From CAMDTE01 sp964504345 (GTDB lineage: Bacteria > Bacteroidota > Bacteroidia > Flavobacteriales > Schleiferiaceae), in contig CAZDDX010000008.1 in the NCBI GenBank assembly GCA_964504345.1, forward strand, positions 10,170 through 74,169: DNA of 64,000 nt, read 5' to 3'. A model generated the notes under the pieces. The model saw nothing but the letters and a program-made list of their open reading frames with translations, made no database searches and was not told the DNA's origin. Position numbers and translations under genes: made by a program. Of the stretch, positions 9,572 to 17,972 are shown in pieces; positions within the stretch are counted from its first letter, which is position 1; the number at the start of each line of letters is the position of its first letter.

Positions 9572-10450
9572 TCACTCCTCTTTTTGGGCATCCATCCATG
9601 CTTGATGGCATTCATTTAGATCCTTCCAATTAGCCCCAATGTACTTGCTGGTCGGTCTTAAAGAAACCCAACCGTTCTCCTGTGTTTTTTTGTTATAAAA
9701 AAGGACTTTGGATAAATCTGGCTTGCGTTCCAACGTTCCATCCGGAAAAACCGCTTCAAAGTGATCCCCAACCCAATACAGCTCTATAGGCGACTTAAGG
9801 TGCTTCTTCCATGAGGGTTGCCAAAATATGCTGGCGACTATCAATAAACCGATTTGTACCAATGGGTCATCGATCAAATATTCCGCCTGCGCCGATTCAG
9901 CGCCGATTTCGATCATTAAGACGACTAACATCAAAGGCAACGACACCAATATTGCTCCTACCAACCACGTCGAATAAAGGACTCGTTGAAAAGCAGAGCG
10001 TTTAAATGCTAATTGGGGGTGAATGTGTTTTATCGATTTAGATTGACCTCTACTGGTATAGAATTTATCGGCATGCGCTGTTGGATTGTCTCCAGTGTCC
10101 TTCCAAAATGCCCGTAAATCACCGTCCCAATATTTCCAATGATGAATCGATCGCATGAAATCGTAACGGTCAATATCGGCTTGTGTAAACTCGCCTAGTT
10201 TGCTAAGAGTATGCAGATAAGTTTGAACGGAGTCTCTAGTGGAAAAAAATACCCTATGCTCAAAATCATCTGAATAGGAATTGCATTGGGAAATAACCTT
10301 CAGTTCCACCATTTGATTAATAAGGCGATCCGCCACCTCATAGTCAATTTTCAAATCCGACGCCAGCAACGCGGTCCAAACAACCCGTCGTTCTACAGCA
10401 ATACAAGCCGCTTGAACAATCAAATTCGTATCCAACTCACTCCACTTCAT
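9572..10450 (-). CDS. membrane protein with FtsK-gamma-like winged helix
   Basis: A 292-aa protein. Residues about 8-55 read like a winged-helix domain of the FtsK-gamma type (ASDLKIDYEVADRLINQMVE followed by LKVIS, compare the classic RLIDQMEEAG pattern). Two predicted membrane helices follow at about 158-185 (LVGAILVSLPLMLVVLMI) and 198-212 (QIGLLIVASIFW). The C-terminal 80 residues are soluble and beta-rich. I do not recognise the full architecture. It could be a membrane-anchored regulator. It is convergent with the FISUMP gene. Confidence 0.65.
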   Translation of the reverse strand: MKWSELDTNLIVQAACIAVERRVVWTALLASDLKIDYEVADRLINQMVELKVISQCNSYSDDFEHRVFFSTRDSVQTYLHTLSKLGEFTQADIDRYDFMRSIHHWKYWDGDLRAFWKDTGDNPTAHADKFYTSRGQSKSIKHIHPQLAFKRSAFQRVLYSTWLVGAILVSLPLMLVVLMIEIGAESAQAEYLIDDPLVQIGLLIVASIFWQPSWKKHLKSPIELYWVGDHFEAVFPDGTLERKPDLSKVLFYNKKTQENGWVSLRPTSKYIGANWKDLNECHQAWMDAQKEE

Positions 10451-10663
10451 GACCTGAAAGATATATAATCTGGTTGCAAGATTGGTCCCCCGTTCATGGA
10501 GCTCAATTCGTGCAAAATAAAACGCTCAATTTAGTGTCCGGAAGTTGCGGCATAAGGTGGAATTGACTGCCATAGTTGGGGGGGGATACCCCGAGTGGTC
10601 AAACGGAATTGCAAGGGCCAACCTTGATTTCGGATAAAGTGGAAGGAAGTTGCTGGCGTCGCC

Positions 10664-11536
10664 TCAACAACCCACGGAGCGGTACTGGGCGGCAGGAACC
10701 ACCAATTCGCGGCCGGTCGCTTCTTTGGAGAGGTACCACACCCACGTGGTGGGGAAGGTGCTATCCGACGTCGTTAAAATCCAATCCAAAAGCCCGTCGT
10801 TGTCTACGTCCCCCGCAAAACGAAACACGGGAGGACCGTCGGGCACGCGCGGTGTGGCCACCAACAAGGACTTTTTGGCCACCCCAGATACGGTGGAGGT
10901 TATCCACAATTTGTAGTTCCAAACTTCCTGCGGCACGCCTTTCCGGTCCCGGCGAATGCCTCCTTCTGCGTACACGAGGTAGGTGTGGTTCCCAAGGTCC
11001 CAGTAGGCAGAATCGCCCGGATACAGTTTCATCCCAGCCACCTGCGGCGAATAAACCGGGCCCGACTTCCACGGTCGCTTGTTGCGGATCAAAAGAACGG
11101 TGGAGTCCTTGCTTCGCGCTTTTACTTCCCAGTATTGGGGCGTTTTTCCCGTAGTGGGGTCCGGGGTTGCTCGGATTCTTCCCGGAGGTACGCGGGTGAT
11201 TTTCAGGGGGGCAGATCGTATGGAGTAGGTGCGGCCGTTGAGGAAAAGACCGGTCCATGTTCCGCGCAGGGAAGGCAATTCGCGGGCGTCCACCACCCCG
11301 CCCAGGCGGGCGTCTTCTGGGGTTGTGGCGGGCGGATAAACGGTTTCGTCGTAGTGGATGGGGCCCATTACCGGTTCCCGCAGCACTTGGATGGACGTGT
11401 CTTGCGACACCGTTGGATGCGCCTCAGACGGGGTGCAGGCGGAGCCCATGCCAACTGCTAAGGTTGCTCCAAAAAAGGCCAAAATGCCAAAGAGAAATGG
11501 CTTCTGGAACGTGCGGTGGAAACGGGGTGCCTTCAT
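10664..11536 (-). CDS. lipoprotein of unknown function
   Basis: The start chosen is the ATG giving MKAPRFHRTF. A longer start at 11551 only adds five residues. A hydrophobic signal (LFGILAFFGATLAVGM) ends in a lipobox-like GSAC, predicting a lipoprotein. The mature part is beta-rich, with a Ca-binding-like phrase FAGDVDNDGLLDW near the C-terminus resembling FG-GAP/VCBS-type repeats, so it may be exposed at the cell surface. No enzyme motif seen. Divergent from the TonB-C-like gene at 11590. Confidence 0.7.
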   Translation of the reverse strand: MKAPRFHRTFQKPFLFGILAFFGATLAVGMGSACTPSEAHPTVSQDTSIQVLREPVMGPIHYDETVYPPATTPEDARLGGVVDARELPSLRGTWTGLFLNGRTYSIRSAPLKITRVPPGRIRATPDPTTGKTPQYWEVKARSKDSTVLLIRNKRPWKSGPVYSPQVAGMKLYPGDSAYWDLGNHTYLVYAEGGIRRDRKGVPQEVWNYKLWITSTVSGVAKKSLLVATPRVPDGPPVFRFAGDVDNDGLLDWILTTSDSTFPTTWVWYLSKEATGRELVVPAAQYRSVGC

Positions 11537-11589
11537 GGGGGGAAGGTACAAAAAGTGGGGAGTTTGATGGATTTTATCATATTTGCCTG

Positions 11590-12555
11590 ATGATTAGCAC
11601 CTTCATATCCAACAATCGCTTTCTGCAACGGTCATACAAAGCCATATTCTCCTTGGCTTGCGGTCTAATAATATCTCCCATGTCCGGTCAAATATGGCAA
11701 TCTTCCATATACGGACCTGAGAGCCCATTTGAAAAAATGGAAATTCTAGAATACAAAAAGCCAGATGCTACAATAAAAACTGTAGCTTTTTGGGGAAAGG
11801 AGAACCAATTAAGTTTCGTTGTTTTAGGAGACAGTACGGCTCATTTGGAACAAGTTCGAATTGCATTCCTTACAGACAAATGGAGTTCTCCAACCGATAT
11901 CACGGCGGATTGCAGTCGCGTCGATTGCGGAGTCTTGATACATATGAATCCAACTTTTGAGCTGACCAAATTCTTCGGAATAAACAAGTTTGCCTTATCC
12001 ATCCGTTACAGAAATAGTTTGAAGGCAACTGAACACTTTTTTGATTGCAACGAAACTTGGCAAGAGTTCATGTTAAAGGGAGGGAAAGCATTTCCAATAA
12101 ACAGCGCTTCATCTAAAGTGGTCGAGCCCGTAAAACCACAACCGTCAGCTTCCCTATCGCTAAGAATCAGCGAGTTAAAAGGCACATATCAAGCACCCAC
12201 AACCCCACTTCCAGAAGGGATTAATGCCTTTATTAAAAAAAATTGTACTTCTCCTCTGTCCGGCTCGGGAAGTGGGAGTGGGAGTGGTGATTACCGTTTA
12301 GGAAACCGTAGTGCAGTCAGTCGACCAAAGCCTGTTTACAGTTGCGAAGACGAGGGAAGAGTTGTGGTAAAAGTGTATGTGGACAGATACGGTAAAGCGA
12401 TTTCGGCTGAGCCGGGCGCTGCCGGAAGTACCACGGCGTCAACATGCCTTTTTGAGCGAGCTCAGGAAGCTGCGATGCGCACCATCTGGACACCCGATCC
12501 TAATGCTCTACAAACCCAAGTCGGTACGATTATCTACCGATTTGAGAAAAATTAA
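11590..12555 (+). CDS. exported protein with TonB-C-like C-terminal domain
   Basis: An ATG at 11590 gives a 321-aa protein with a signal-like segment (AIFSLACGLIISPMSGQ). The reading frame is open further upstream, but that part is antisense to the neighbouring lipoprotein gene and is not protein-like. Residues about 215-236 form a flexible linker with SGSGSGSG. The last 75 residues (GRVVVKVYVDRYGKAIS, RAQEAAMRTIW, GTIIYRFEKN) match the TonB C-terminal domain pattern used in many Bacteroidota periplasmic proteins. The N-terminal domain is unrecognised. Exact role unknown. Confidence 0.75.
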   Translation: MISTFISNNRFLQRSYKAIFSLACGLIISPMSGQIWQSSIYGPESPFEKMEILEYKKPDATIKTVAFWGKENQLSFVVLGDSTAHLEQVRIAFLTDKWSSPTDITADCSRVDCGVLIHMNPTFELTKFFGINKFALSIRYRNSLKATEHFFDCNETWQEFMLKGGKAFPINSASSKVVEPVKPQPSASLSLRISELKGTYQAPTTPLPEGINAFIKKNCTSPLSGSGSGSGSGDYRLGNRSAVSRPKPVYSCEDEGRVVVKVYVDRYGKAISAEPGAAGSTTASTCLFERAQEAAMRTIWTPDPNALQTQVGTIIYRFEKN

Positions 12556-12600
12556 ATTTATCAAGCCGCTTCATAGATAGCAACAAGTTTTTTGAATCCC

Positions 12601-14055
12601 CTACTCCACCACCACCCGCTCGGCAAAGGAACCGTCGGGAGTTTCAATCCGGAGGAGGTAGAGTCCGGGGGGCAGGGAGGTGAGATCTAATAGGACGGTT
12701 TTTGGGGCGTGCTGGCTGGCGGCTGTGCCGCCTAAGGCCGTTCCACCGGTAAAGCCATCGTCAAAGCCCGCATCCACCCGAACAAGGGAACCGTCGGGCC
12801 GATGCCAATGGATGGAGCGAATGCCGCTGGGGTGGCCCACGAGGAGGGTGCCGCGCGCGGGGTTGGGCAGGACGCGGGGGGATTTCCGGCTGGGTTCGCT
12901 GAGGCCGATGGGGGCGGGTTGTACCACGCTGCAATTCAGGTAGTTCTCCATGGCGTTTCCGGCGTCAAAGCAGAGGGTGGTGAAGCCGTTGGCGTTTTCC
13001 AGGGCGCGGTCTGCGGCGCTGAATCCCAGGCCGTTGAGGTTGTGGAGGTAGAGTTCCGACCGCAGAAAAACTTTGTCCGTGAAGGCTTGGCTGGAGGTAG
13101 ACCGGCACTCCAGGCCTCCGTTGATGATGTTGTTGGTGTGCGCAAAGCCCTTTTGGTACATTTTGGGCGCGGTGTACTCCGTGGAGTCTGGCGTCCAGAG
13201 GTTGTGCATGACTTGGTGGCACGACGGTTTGGGGCATTGGGGCATCATCCAGAACCAGAGCGCGGACTGGAAGGCCAGCACGCCGTTGCGCTGGACGGAA
13301 TCGGGGTCGTACAGCAAAACGTTTTTGTTGTTGTACAGGAATTTGCTGAGCTGCCCGTAGTTGTAGTTCCATGAAAGCTGGATGGGGCCGCGGCCGTAGT
13401 AGCCCTTGGCGGGGTTGGGCGGGTATTCCGCGTGCGCTTGGCTGTAGGCACCGGCGCTGTTGGCCGCGGTGTACCCCACTTCGTGCACAAAATAGAGGCC
13501 CCACAAGGCGTAGTCGCCAAAAGACCCGCCGCCCACGGGGAGCTGCCATCCGCCCGTGGTTTCCTTGGAAATATTGGCCAAAAACGCCGCCAATTCCCGA
13601 CGGTTGTTGGTGTCGTTGCTGCGGGCTGCAAAGTCCGCAAAGTCCACCACCACCAAGCTTTCCGGCGTTGGATTCGCGTGCCAAGACGTGTCCACCTTCG
13701 CGTAGTTGTACACCAGACCCGACGCCTTCCGCTCCACCGTGATCAGGGCGCCCCACACCCCCGCTTTCCGACGGATCCGCACCCGATAGTCCTCCATTTG
13801 TTCCACCGCCAATTTGAGGTTGGCGTAGGAGTAAAAATCACTCGTGTACCCCTGCGGATGCGCCCCGTAGGTCCCGGCCCGACGCGGAAACAACGCATCC
13901 CACTGCGCGCTCGTGAGCAAGGAGTCTAAGGGCGAGGTTTGGGCGTGGAGTTGGGGAGTGAGGAGAAAGGACAACAAGATGATCCTTCCAAAAATCCCGG
14001 CGCGAATTACCACCGCCGTTAGGGAACGGTAAATACTACAAACAAGTGGATGCAT
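12601..14055 (-). CDS. GH19 chitinase with T9SS sorting domain
   Basis: A 484-aa secreted enzyme. A signal peptide (IILLSFLLTPQLHAQ) is followed by a GH19 chitinase domain. Diagnostic features are FLANISKETTGGW, carrying the expected catalytic glutamate, the family signature KGYYGRGPIQLSWNYNYG, and NNIINGGLEC near its end. GH19 enzymes hydrolyse beta-1,4 bonds of chitin with inversion. The last 85 residues (VLPNPARGTLLV to FAERVVVE) are a type-A T9SS sorting domain, so it should be exported through the type IX system and anchored or released. Upstream is the divergent alkB-like gene. Confidence 0.9.
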   Translation of the reverse strand: MHPLVCSIYRSLTAVVIRAGIFGRIILLSFLLTPQLHAQTSPLDSLLTSAQWDALFPRRAGTYGAHPQGYTSDFYSYANLKLAVEQMEDYRVRIRRKAGVWGALITVERKASGLVYNYAKVDTSWHANPTPESLVVVDFADFAARSNDTNNRRELAAFLANISKETTGGWQLPVGGGSFGDYALWGLYFVHEVGYTAANSAGAYSQAHAEYPPNPAKGYYGRGPIQLSWNYNYGQLSKFLYNNKNVLLYDPDSVQRNGVLAFQSALWFWMMPQCPKPSCHQVMHNLWTPDSTEYTAPKMYQKGFAHTNNIINGGLECRSTSSQAFTDKVFLRSELYLHNLNGLGFSAADRALENANGFTTLCFDAGNAMENYLNCSVVQPAPIGLSEPSRKSPRVLPNPARGTLLVGHPSGIRSIHWHRPDGSLVRVDAGFDDGFTGGTALGGTAASQHAPKTVLLDLTSLPPGLYLLRIETPDGSFAERVVVE

Positions 14056-14109
14056 CCCGCAATTTGCACAAAAAACATTAATTTCGGATGAACTAGCGCA
14101 TCGAAACGC

Positions 14110-15120
14110 ATGGCACCTTTCCTACTCGTCTTCGTCTTGCCCGTATTTCTGGCCGCCGGATTGATCTGGGGCGGTGTTTGGGCGTGGTCGCCGTTGCTGT
14201 ACGCCTTTGGCGCCATCCCGCTGATGGAATTGTTCTGGAAGCCGGACCCCCGCAACTTGGAGCCTGAAGAAGAGTTAGAGGCGCTGAACAACGCGTGGTT
14301 CAACGCCGCACTGCGCGCCGTCGTGCCCGTCCAAGTCGCCTGCATGGTGGCGTTCCTGTACGTGTTTGGATGGCATCGGCCCGACGCCCTCTCCGATCGC
14401 GTGGGCCTTGTATTGGGCATGGGCCTGTGCTGCGGCGTATTGGGCATCAACGTAGCCCACGAACTGGGGCACCGCAACGAGACGTCGGACCAAATCCGTG
14501 CTTGGATCTTGCTGGCCACCTCCCTCTACCTGCACTTTTTTGTGGAGCACAACTACGGGCACCACCGCAACGTGGCCACCCCGGAGGACCCCTCCACCGC
14601 CCGCCCGGGAGAATCCCTGTACCGATTCCTGCCGCGCACCCTGTTTCAGAGCGCCGTCAGCGCTTACCGCATTGGCCAACAGCGCGCCAAAGGCCGCTGG
14701 ACGCACAACCTCACTTTGCGCTTTTGGGCCGCCCAAGCCCTGCTGGTGCTGGTGGTGGCGTTGATTGCTGGTCCCGACGCCCTCCTGGCCTTCCTGGGCG
14801 CCGCCGCCTTCGGCGCCGTCCTGCTGGAAACCGTCAACTACATTGAGCACTACGGCCTGGAACGGCAAAAAGTCAGCGATCACCGCTACGAAGACCCCAG
14901 CGCCCACCATTCCTGGAACTCCAACCACTGGGTGGGCCGCGCCATGCTCTTCAACCTCTCCCGCCATTCGGACCACCACGCGCACCCGCACCGGCCGTAC
15001 CCCGTTCTGCGCCATTTGCCCGACGCCCCGCAAATGCCCACCGGCTATCCGGGTATGATGCTCCTCGCCCTCGTGCCGCCCGTTTTCAATCGGGTGCTCG
15101 CGCGCGCGGTGCGCGGTTAA
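14110..15120 (+). CDS. alkB: AlkB-type integral-membrane di-iron alkane 1-monooxygenase
   Basis: A 336-aa membrane protein with several hydrophobic helices and the complete set of histidine boxes of membrane fatty-acid desaturase/AlkB enzymes: HELGHR, HNYGHHRN, the AlkB-specific NYIEHYGL, and FNLSRHSDHHAHPHRPY. These residues bind a di-iron centre that hydroxylates terminal carbons of alkanes or related chains using rubredoxin electrons. No rubredoxin or rubredoxin reductase gene is adjacent. Length and motif order agree with canonical AlkB, though slightly short at the C-terminus. Substrate chain length cannot be read from the sequence. Confidence 0.9.
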   Translation: MAPFLLVFVLPVFLAAGLIWGGVWAWSPLLYAFGAIPLMELFWKPDPRNLEPEEELEALNNAWFNAALRAVVPVQVACMVAFLYVFGWHRPDALSDRVGLVLGMGLCCGVLGINVAHELGHRNETSDQIRAWILLATSLYLHFFVEHNYGHHRNVATPEDPSTARPGESLYRFLPRTLFQSAVSAYRIGQQRAKGRWTHNLTLRFWAAQALLVLVVALIAGPDALLAFLGAAAFGAVLLETVNYIEHYGLERQKVSDHRYEDPSAHHSWNSNHWVGRAMLFNLSRHSDHHAHPHRPYPVLRHLPDAPQMPTGYPGMMLLALVPPVFNRVLARAVRG

Positions 15121-15297
15121 TTCCTCGCGCCCACCGGCTCCATGGGGCTCTTCAGCGTTCTTTGGAGCGGGGAGCGCCGACAACCGTATTTATACGTTTA
15201 CAACCGACTGTCGGCAGAAAAGGTCCGCACCTTTGCCCCATGCCCCGTTCCCATGCCGATCCCAACTTCCCATCCATCCCGAATTTCGATCCGTTTT

Positions 15298-15318
15298 TGT
15301 ACGGCATTTTGCCGTACA
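15298..15318. promoter_or_regulatory. perfect palindrome, candidate autoregulatory operator of the TA pair
   Basis: Arms TGTACGGCA and TGCCGTACA are perfectly complementary around a TTT spacer. The site ends 8 bp before the antitoxin ATG at 15327. RHH-type TacA antitoxins characteristically bind palindromes overlapping their own promoter, so this is the natural operator candidate. No Shine-Dalgarno sequence fits between it and the ATG. Confidence 0.65.
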
Positions 15319-15326
15319 TTTATACC

Positions 15327-15728
15327 ATGGAAACGCCCGACTCCCTTGCTCCAGACGCCGAACTCAACGGCGAATTGGGCTCCGACCTGCCCCAAACCGA
15401 CGCCACTCTGCCCGCCGCATCTCCCCGTACCGGCAAAGCCCCAGGCGCCAAAAAAGAAGAACGCTTTGAACTGCGCCTCAGCCCCGCAGACAAGCAACTG
15501 CTGGCCCGCGCCCAAGAGATTGCCGGCGACAAAACCCTCTCCGGGTTCGCCAGCCGCATCCTGCGCGAGCAAGCCCGCAAGGTGGTGGCCGAACACACCG
15601 TCATCCACTTGAGCGAGGCCGACTTCCTCCACTTCTGCGAAACCCTGGCCAATCCGCCGGAGCCGAATGCGCATTTGCTGGCCATGGGGAAAGTGTACCA
15701 AGATTACTTCAAAGACCGTGATCATTGA
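15327..15728 (+). CDS. TacA-like (DUF1778) antitoxin
   Basis: The start chosen is the ATG giving METPDSLAPD; upstream in-frame codons would run through the palindrome. The 133-aa product has a disordered N-terminus, then ERFELRLSPADKQLLARAQE and SGFASRILREQARKVV, the ribbon-helix-helix pattern of DUF1778 antitoxins, followed by a C-terminal toxin-neutralising tail (LSEADFLHFCETL). It is unusually long at the N-terminus (about 45 extra residues). It overlaps the toxin gene by 11 bp, the standard TA layout. Confidence 0.88.
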   Translation: METPDSLAPDAELNGELGSDLPQTDATLPAASPRTGKAPGAKKEERFELRLSPADKQLLARAQEIAGDKTLSGFASRILREQARKVVAEHTVIHLSEADFLHFCETLANPPEPNAHLLAMGKVYQDYFKDRDH

Positions 15729-16260
15729 GTTGCTCCACAGCGGACATAAAAAAGCTGCGTTTTCCTGCGAGCACGAGAGCTTGAGCCGCTACCTGCACCA
15801 ACAGGCGCGGCAAGACGTCGCACGCAACGTAGCCCAGTGTTTTGTCTTGGCTGCAGAAGAAAACCAAGTGGCCGGTTACTACACGCTGTCCATGGCAAGT
15901 ATTCCCGCCCACGAGCTACCGGACGAACTGCACAAAAAGCTGCCCAACTACCCGGCCTATCCGGTGGTGCTTTTGGGCCGGCTGGCGCGCGATCACAGCT
16001 TTGCCCGTATCGGAATTGGCAACCTACTTTTGATCGACGCCCTCGCGCGCATTGCTCAGGTTGCGCAAACGCAAATCGCAGCTTTCGCAGTGGTTGTAGA
16101 CCCCATCGACGACCGTGCACAACAGTTTTACGCCAAGTACGGTTTTGCTCCGCTCAAGAATACCCACCGGATGTTCCTGCCCACAACAACGGTTCAAATG
16201 TTTGCGGCACAACTGAACCTACAACCGACAGAAATCGTCCCACCAAAATCCGTAATTTGA
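15718..16260 (+). CDS. TacT-like GNAT acetyltransferase toxin
   Basis: A GTG at 15718, overlapping the antitoxin stop, gives a 180-aa protein beginning VIIELLHSGHKKAAF, which matches the usual N-terminus of TacT/DUF1778-linked toxins. Family features are SFSCEHESL-like ligand-contact residues, LLGRLARDHSF, the acetyl-CoA loop ARIGIGN, and FYAKYGF with the conserved tyrosine region. Characterised TacT toxins acetylate the amino group of aminoacyl-tRNAs and block translation. That activity is inferred here from family and gene order. Confidence 0.88.
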   Translation: MIIELLHSGHKKAAFSCEHESLSRYLHQQARQDVARNVAQCFVLAAEENQVAGYYTLSMASIPAHELPDELHKKLPNYPAYPVVLLGRLARDHSFARIGIGNLLLIDALARIAQVAQTQIAAFAVVVDPIDDRAQQFYAKYGFAPLKNTHRMFLPTTTVQMFAAQLNLQPTEIVPPKSVI

Positions 16261-16287
16261 GTTATCTTTAAAACAAAACCCAACACC

Positions 16288-17253
16288 ATGCCTTTACTCT
16301 CCATTTCCCTCGTCGTCGTCCTCATTCTGGTGGTCCTCATGGGCGCCAAGGTGGTGCCGCAGCAAACCGCGTACATCGTGGAACGCCTGGGCAAGTACCA
16401 CAGCACCATGAGCCCCGGTTTGAACATCATCATTCCGTTTGTGGACCGGATTGCCTACAAACACACCTTGAAAGAGGTGGCTGCGGACATTCCGGAGCAA
16501 GTCTGCATCACCAAGGACAACGTCCAAGTGGCAGTGGACGGCGTTGTTTTCTACCAAGTTATGGATCCCAAGTTGGCTTCCTACGGCATCAGCAACTTCA
16601 TGTTTGCCGTGGCGCAGTTGGCCCAAACCACCATGCGTTCGGAAATCGGTAAAATCGTGTTGGACAAGTGCTTTGAGGAGCGCGGAAACATCAACGTCGC
16701 CGTAGTTGCCGCCATCGACGAAGCCGCCGCCGGCTGGGGCGTGAAGGTGCTCCGCTACGAAATCAAGAACATCACGCCGCCGCAAACCGTTTTGATGGCG
16801 ATGGAAAAGCAGATGCAGGCGGAGCGCGAAAAGCGCGCCACCATTCTGTACTCCGAAGGCGAAAAGCAAAGTGCCGTCAACGTTGCTGAAGGCCAAAAGG
16901 AAAAGGTTGTTTTGGAATCGGAGGCCTTGCGCCAGCAAGCCATCAACCAAGCGGAAGGTCAAGCCGCGGCCATCATTTCCGTAGCCGACGCCACCGCCGA
17001 AGGCATCAAAAAGATTGCCGACGCCATTCAGTCTCCCGGCGGTATGGAAGCCGTTCAGCTGCGCGTTGCGGAGAACTTGGTGGAGCAATACGGCAAACTG
17101 GCCAAGACCACCAACACCATGATTCTGCCCGCCAATTTCGCCGACATGGGCTCCATGATTGCGGCCGCGATGTCCGTGGTGAAATCCAGCGGAAACGGTG
17201 CGTCGAATGCCGGGACCTCCATGCCCACAACCCCTGGCAAATCCGCGAAGTAA
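16288..17253 (+). CDS. SPFH/Band 7 (QmcA/stomatin-like) membrane protein
   Basis: A 321-aa protein with one N-terminal membrane helix (ISLVVVLILVVLMGA), then an SPFH domain (VPQQTAYIVERLGKYH, PGLNIIIPFVDRI, LDKCFEERGNIN, VLRYEIKNITPP). A long coiled coil rich in Glu/Ala/Gln follows (about 175-260) and ends in a flexible tail. This is the QmcA/slipin class that forms membrane-organising oligomers. The stop abuts the NfeD gene start with no spacing, the conserved slipin-NfeD operon. An AT-rich TATCTTTA about 18 bp before the start may be a -7 element. Confidence 0.9.
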   Translation: MPLLSISLVVVLILVVLMGAKVVPQQTAYIVERLGKYHSTMSPGLNIIIPFVDRIAYKHTLKEVAADIPEQVCITKDNVQVAVDGVVFYQVMDPKLASYGISNFMFAVAQLAQTTMRSEIGKIVLDKCFEERGNINVAVVAAIDEAAAGWGVKVLRYEIKNITPPQTVLMAMEKQMQAEREKRATILYSEGEKQSAVNVAEGQKEKVVLESEALRQQAINQAEGQAAAIISVADATAEGIKKIADAIQSPGGMEAVQLRVAENLVEQYGKLAKTTNTMILPANFADMGSMIAAAMSVVKSSGNGASNAGTSMPTTPGKSAK

Positions 17254-17688
17254 ATGGAACCCTACATCCTTTGGCTGGCTGCCGGCCTCTTGCTGATGGC
17301 CTTGGAAATGGCCTCCGGTGCCTTTGTGCTTCTGCCCATTGGGCTGGGTGCGGCGACCACCGGAGTCTTGGTGTGGGCGGGTGTTCCCATCAACCTCAGC
17401 GTGCAGTTGGGACTTTTTGGGGTGTTCTCCGTGCTGGCCTTGTGGCTGCTGCGTCCCCTCCTCAAGCGCTGGCTGCAGCACGCTCCCGATTCCTACAACG
17501 AGCACGCCGGCCAGACGGTGGTGGTGGAATCCACCATCACACACGCGGCGAGCGGCAGCACTGGAACGGTGAAGTACCGCGGGTCGTCGTGGCAAGCACG
17601 TGCAGCAGAACCGGAGCAAGCGTTTGTACCCGGGAGCACTCCGCGCATCGACTCCGTGGAAGGCATTGTCTTGGTGCTGCGCAACTGA
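17254..17688 (+). CDS. NfeD-like membrane protein
   Basis: A 144-aa protein starting immediately after the SPFH stop. Two or three N-terminal hydrophobic helices (ILWLAAGLLLMALEMA; LPIGLGAATTGVLVW; LGLFGVFSVLALWLL) are followed by a C-terminal OB-fold (GQTVVVESTI, GTVKYRGSSWQAR, VEGIVLVLRN). This is the short NfeD1b type that lacks the ClpP-like protease domain. It pairs with the QmcA-like partner, presumably assisting membrane organisation. An intrinsic terminator follows 24 bp downstream. Confidence 0.9.
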   Translation: MEPYILWLAAGLLLMALEMASGAFVLLPIGLGAATTGVLVWAGVPINLSVQLGLFGVFSVLALWLLRPLLKRWLQHAPDSYNEHAGQTVVVESTITHAASGSTGTVKYRGSSWQARAAEPEQAFVPGSTPRIDSVEGIVLVLRN

Positions 17689-17711
17689 CCACTAGGCCCA
17701 TCTGGTTCCCC

Positions 17712-17737
17712 AGCCCGGCCTTCGGCCGGGCTTTTTT
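17712..17737 (+). terminator. Rho-independent terminator of the qmcA-nfeD operon
   Basis: A 9-bp perfect stem AGCCCGGCC / GGCCGGGCT with a TTC loop is followed by a T run. It sits just after the NfeD stop and also faces the convergent NUDIX gene. Confidence 0.85.
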
Positions 17738-17804
17738 GTGCGCCGCCGACGCGGGGCGTCGCCTAAAATATTTCTGTAAAATACTGATTTTTAATTAATT
17801 GGAA

Positions 17805-17850
17805 AATTACTCAATGGACTGAGTAATTTAACTCAATGGATTGAGTAATT
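17805..17850. repeat. two tandem imperfect-copy palindromes, operator-like
   Basis: The first palindrome has 9-bp arms AATTACTCA / TGAGTAATT around ATGGAC. The second, directly adjacent, has ACTCAA / TTGAGT around TGGA. The copies share the core ACTCAATGGA-TGAGTAATT and repeat with a period of about 22 bp, roughly two helical turns. They lie in a 280-bp gap between convergent genes where no promoter is expected. Possible dimer-binding operators; no downstream gene explains them. Confidence 0.5.
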
Positions 17851-17972
17851 CCCTGGCAAGACTTCCTCCGCCTGGAACCCGCAGACTGGGCGGTGTGAGG
17901 TGCGCGGCCAACCTTCCCTACGGGCGAGCCCCGCGCGGTGGGCCGAGATAGGTCAAAAGGGACGCAGAACGG

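Noticed and set aside
11257..11589. N-terminal extension of the TonB-C-like protein
   Set aside because: This part is antisense to the lipoprotein gene and lacks protein-like character; the signal peptide begins after the ATG at 11590.
16294..17619. A 441-residue minus-strand frame opposite qmcA-nfeD
   Set aside because: His/Gly-rich shadow of a conserved gene pair.
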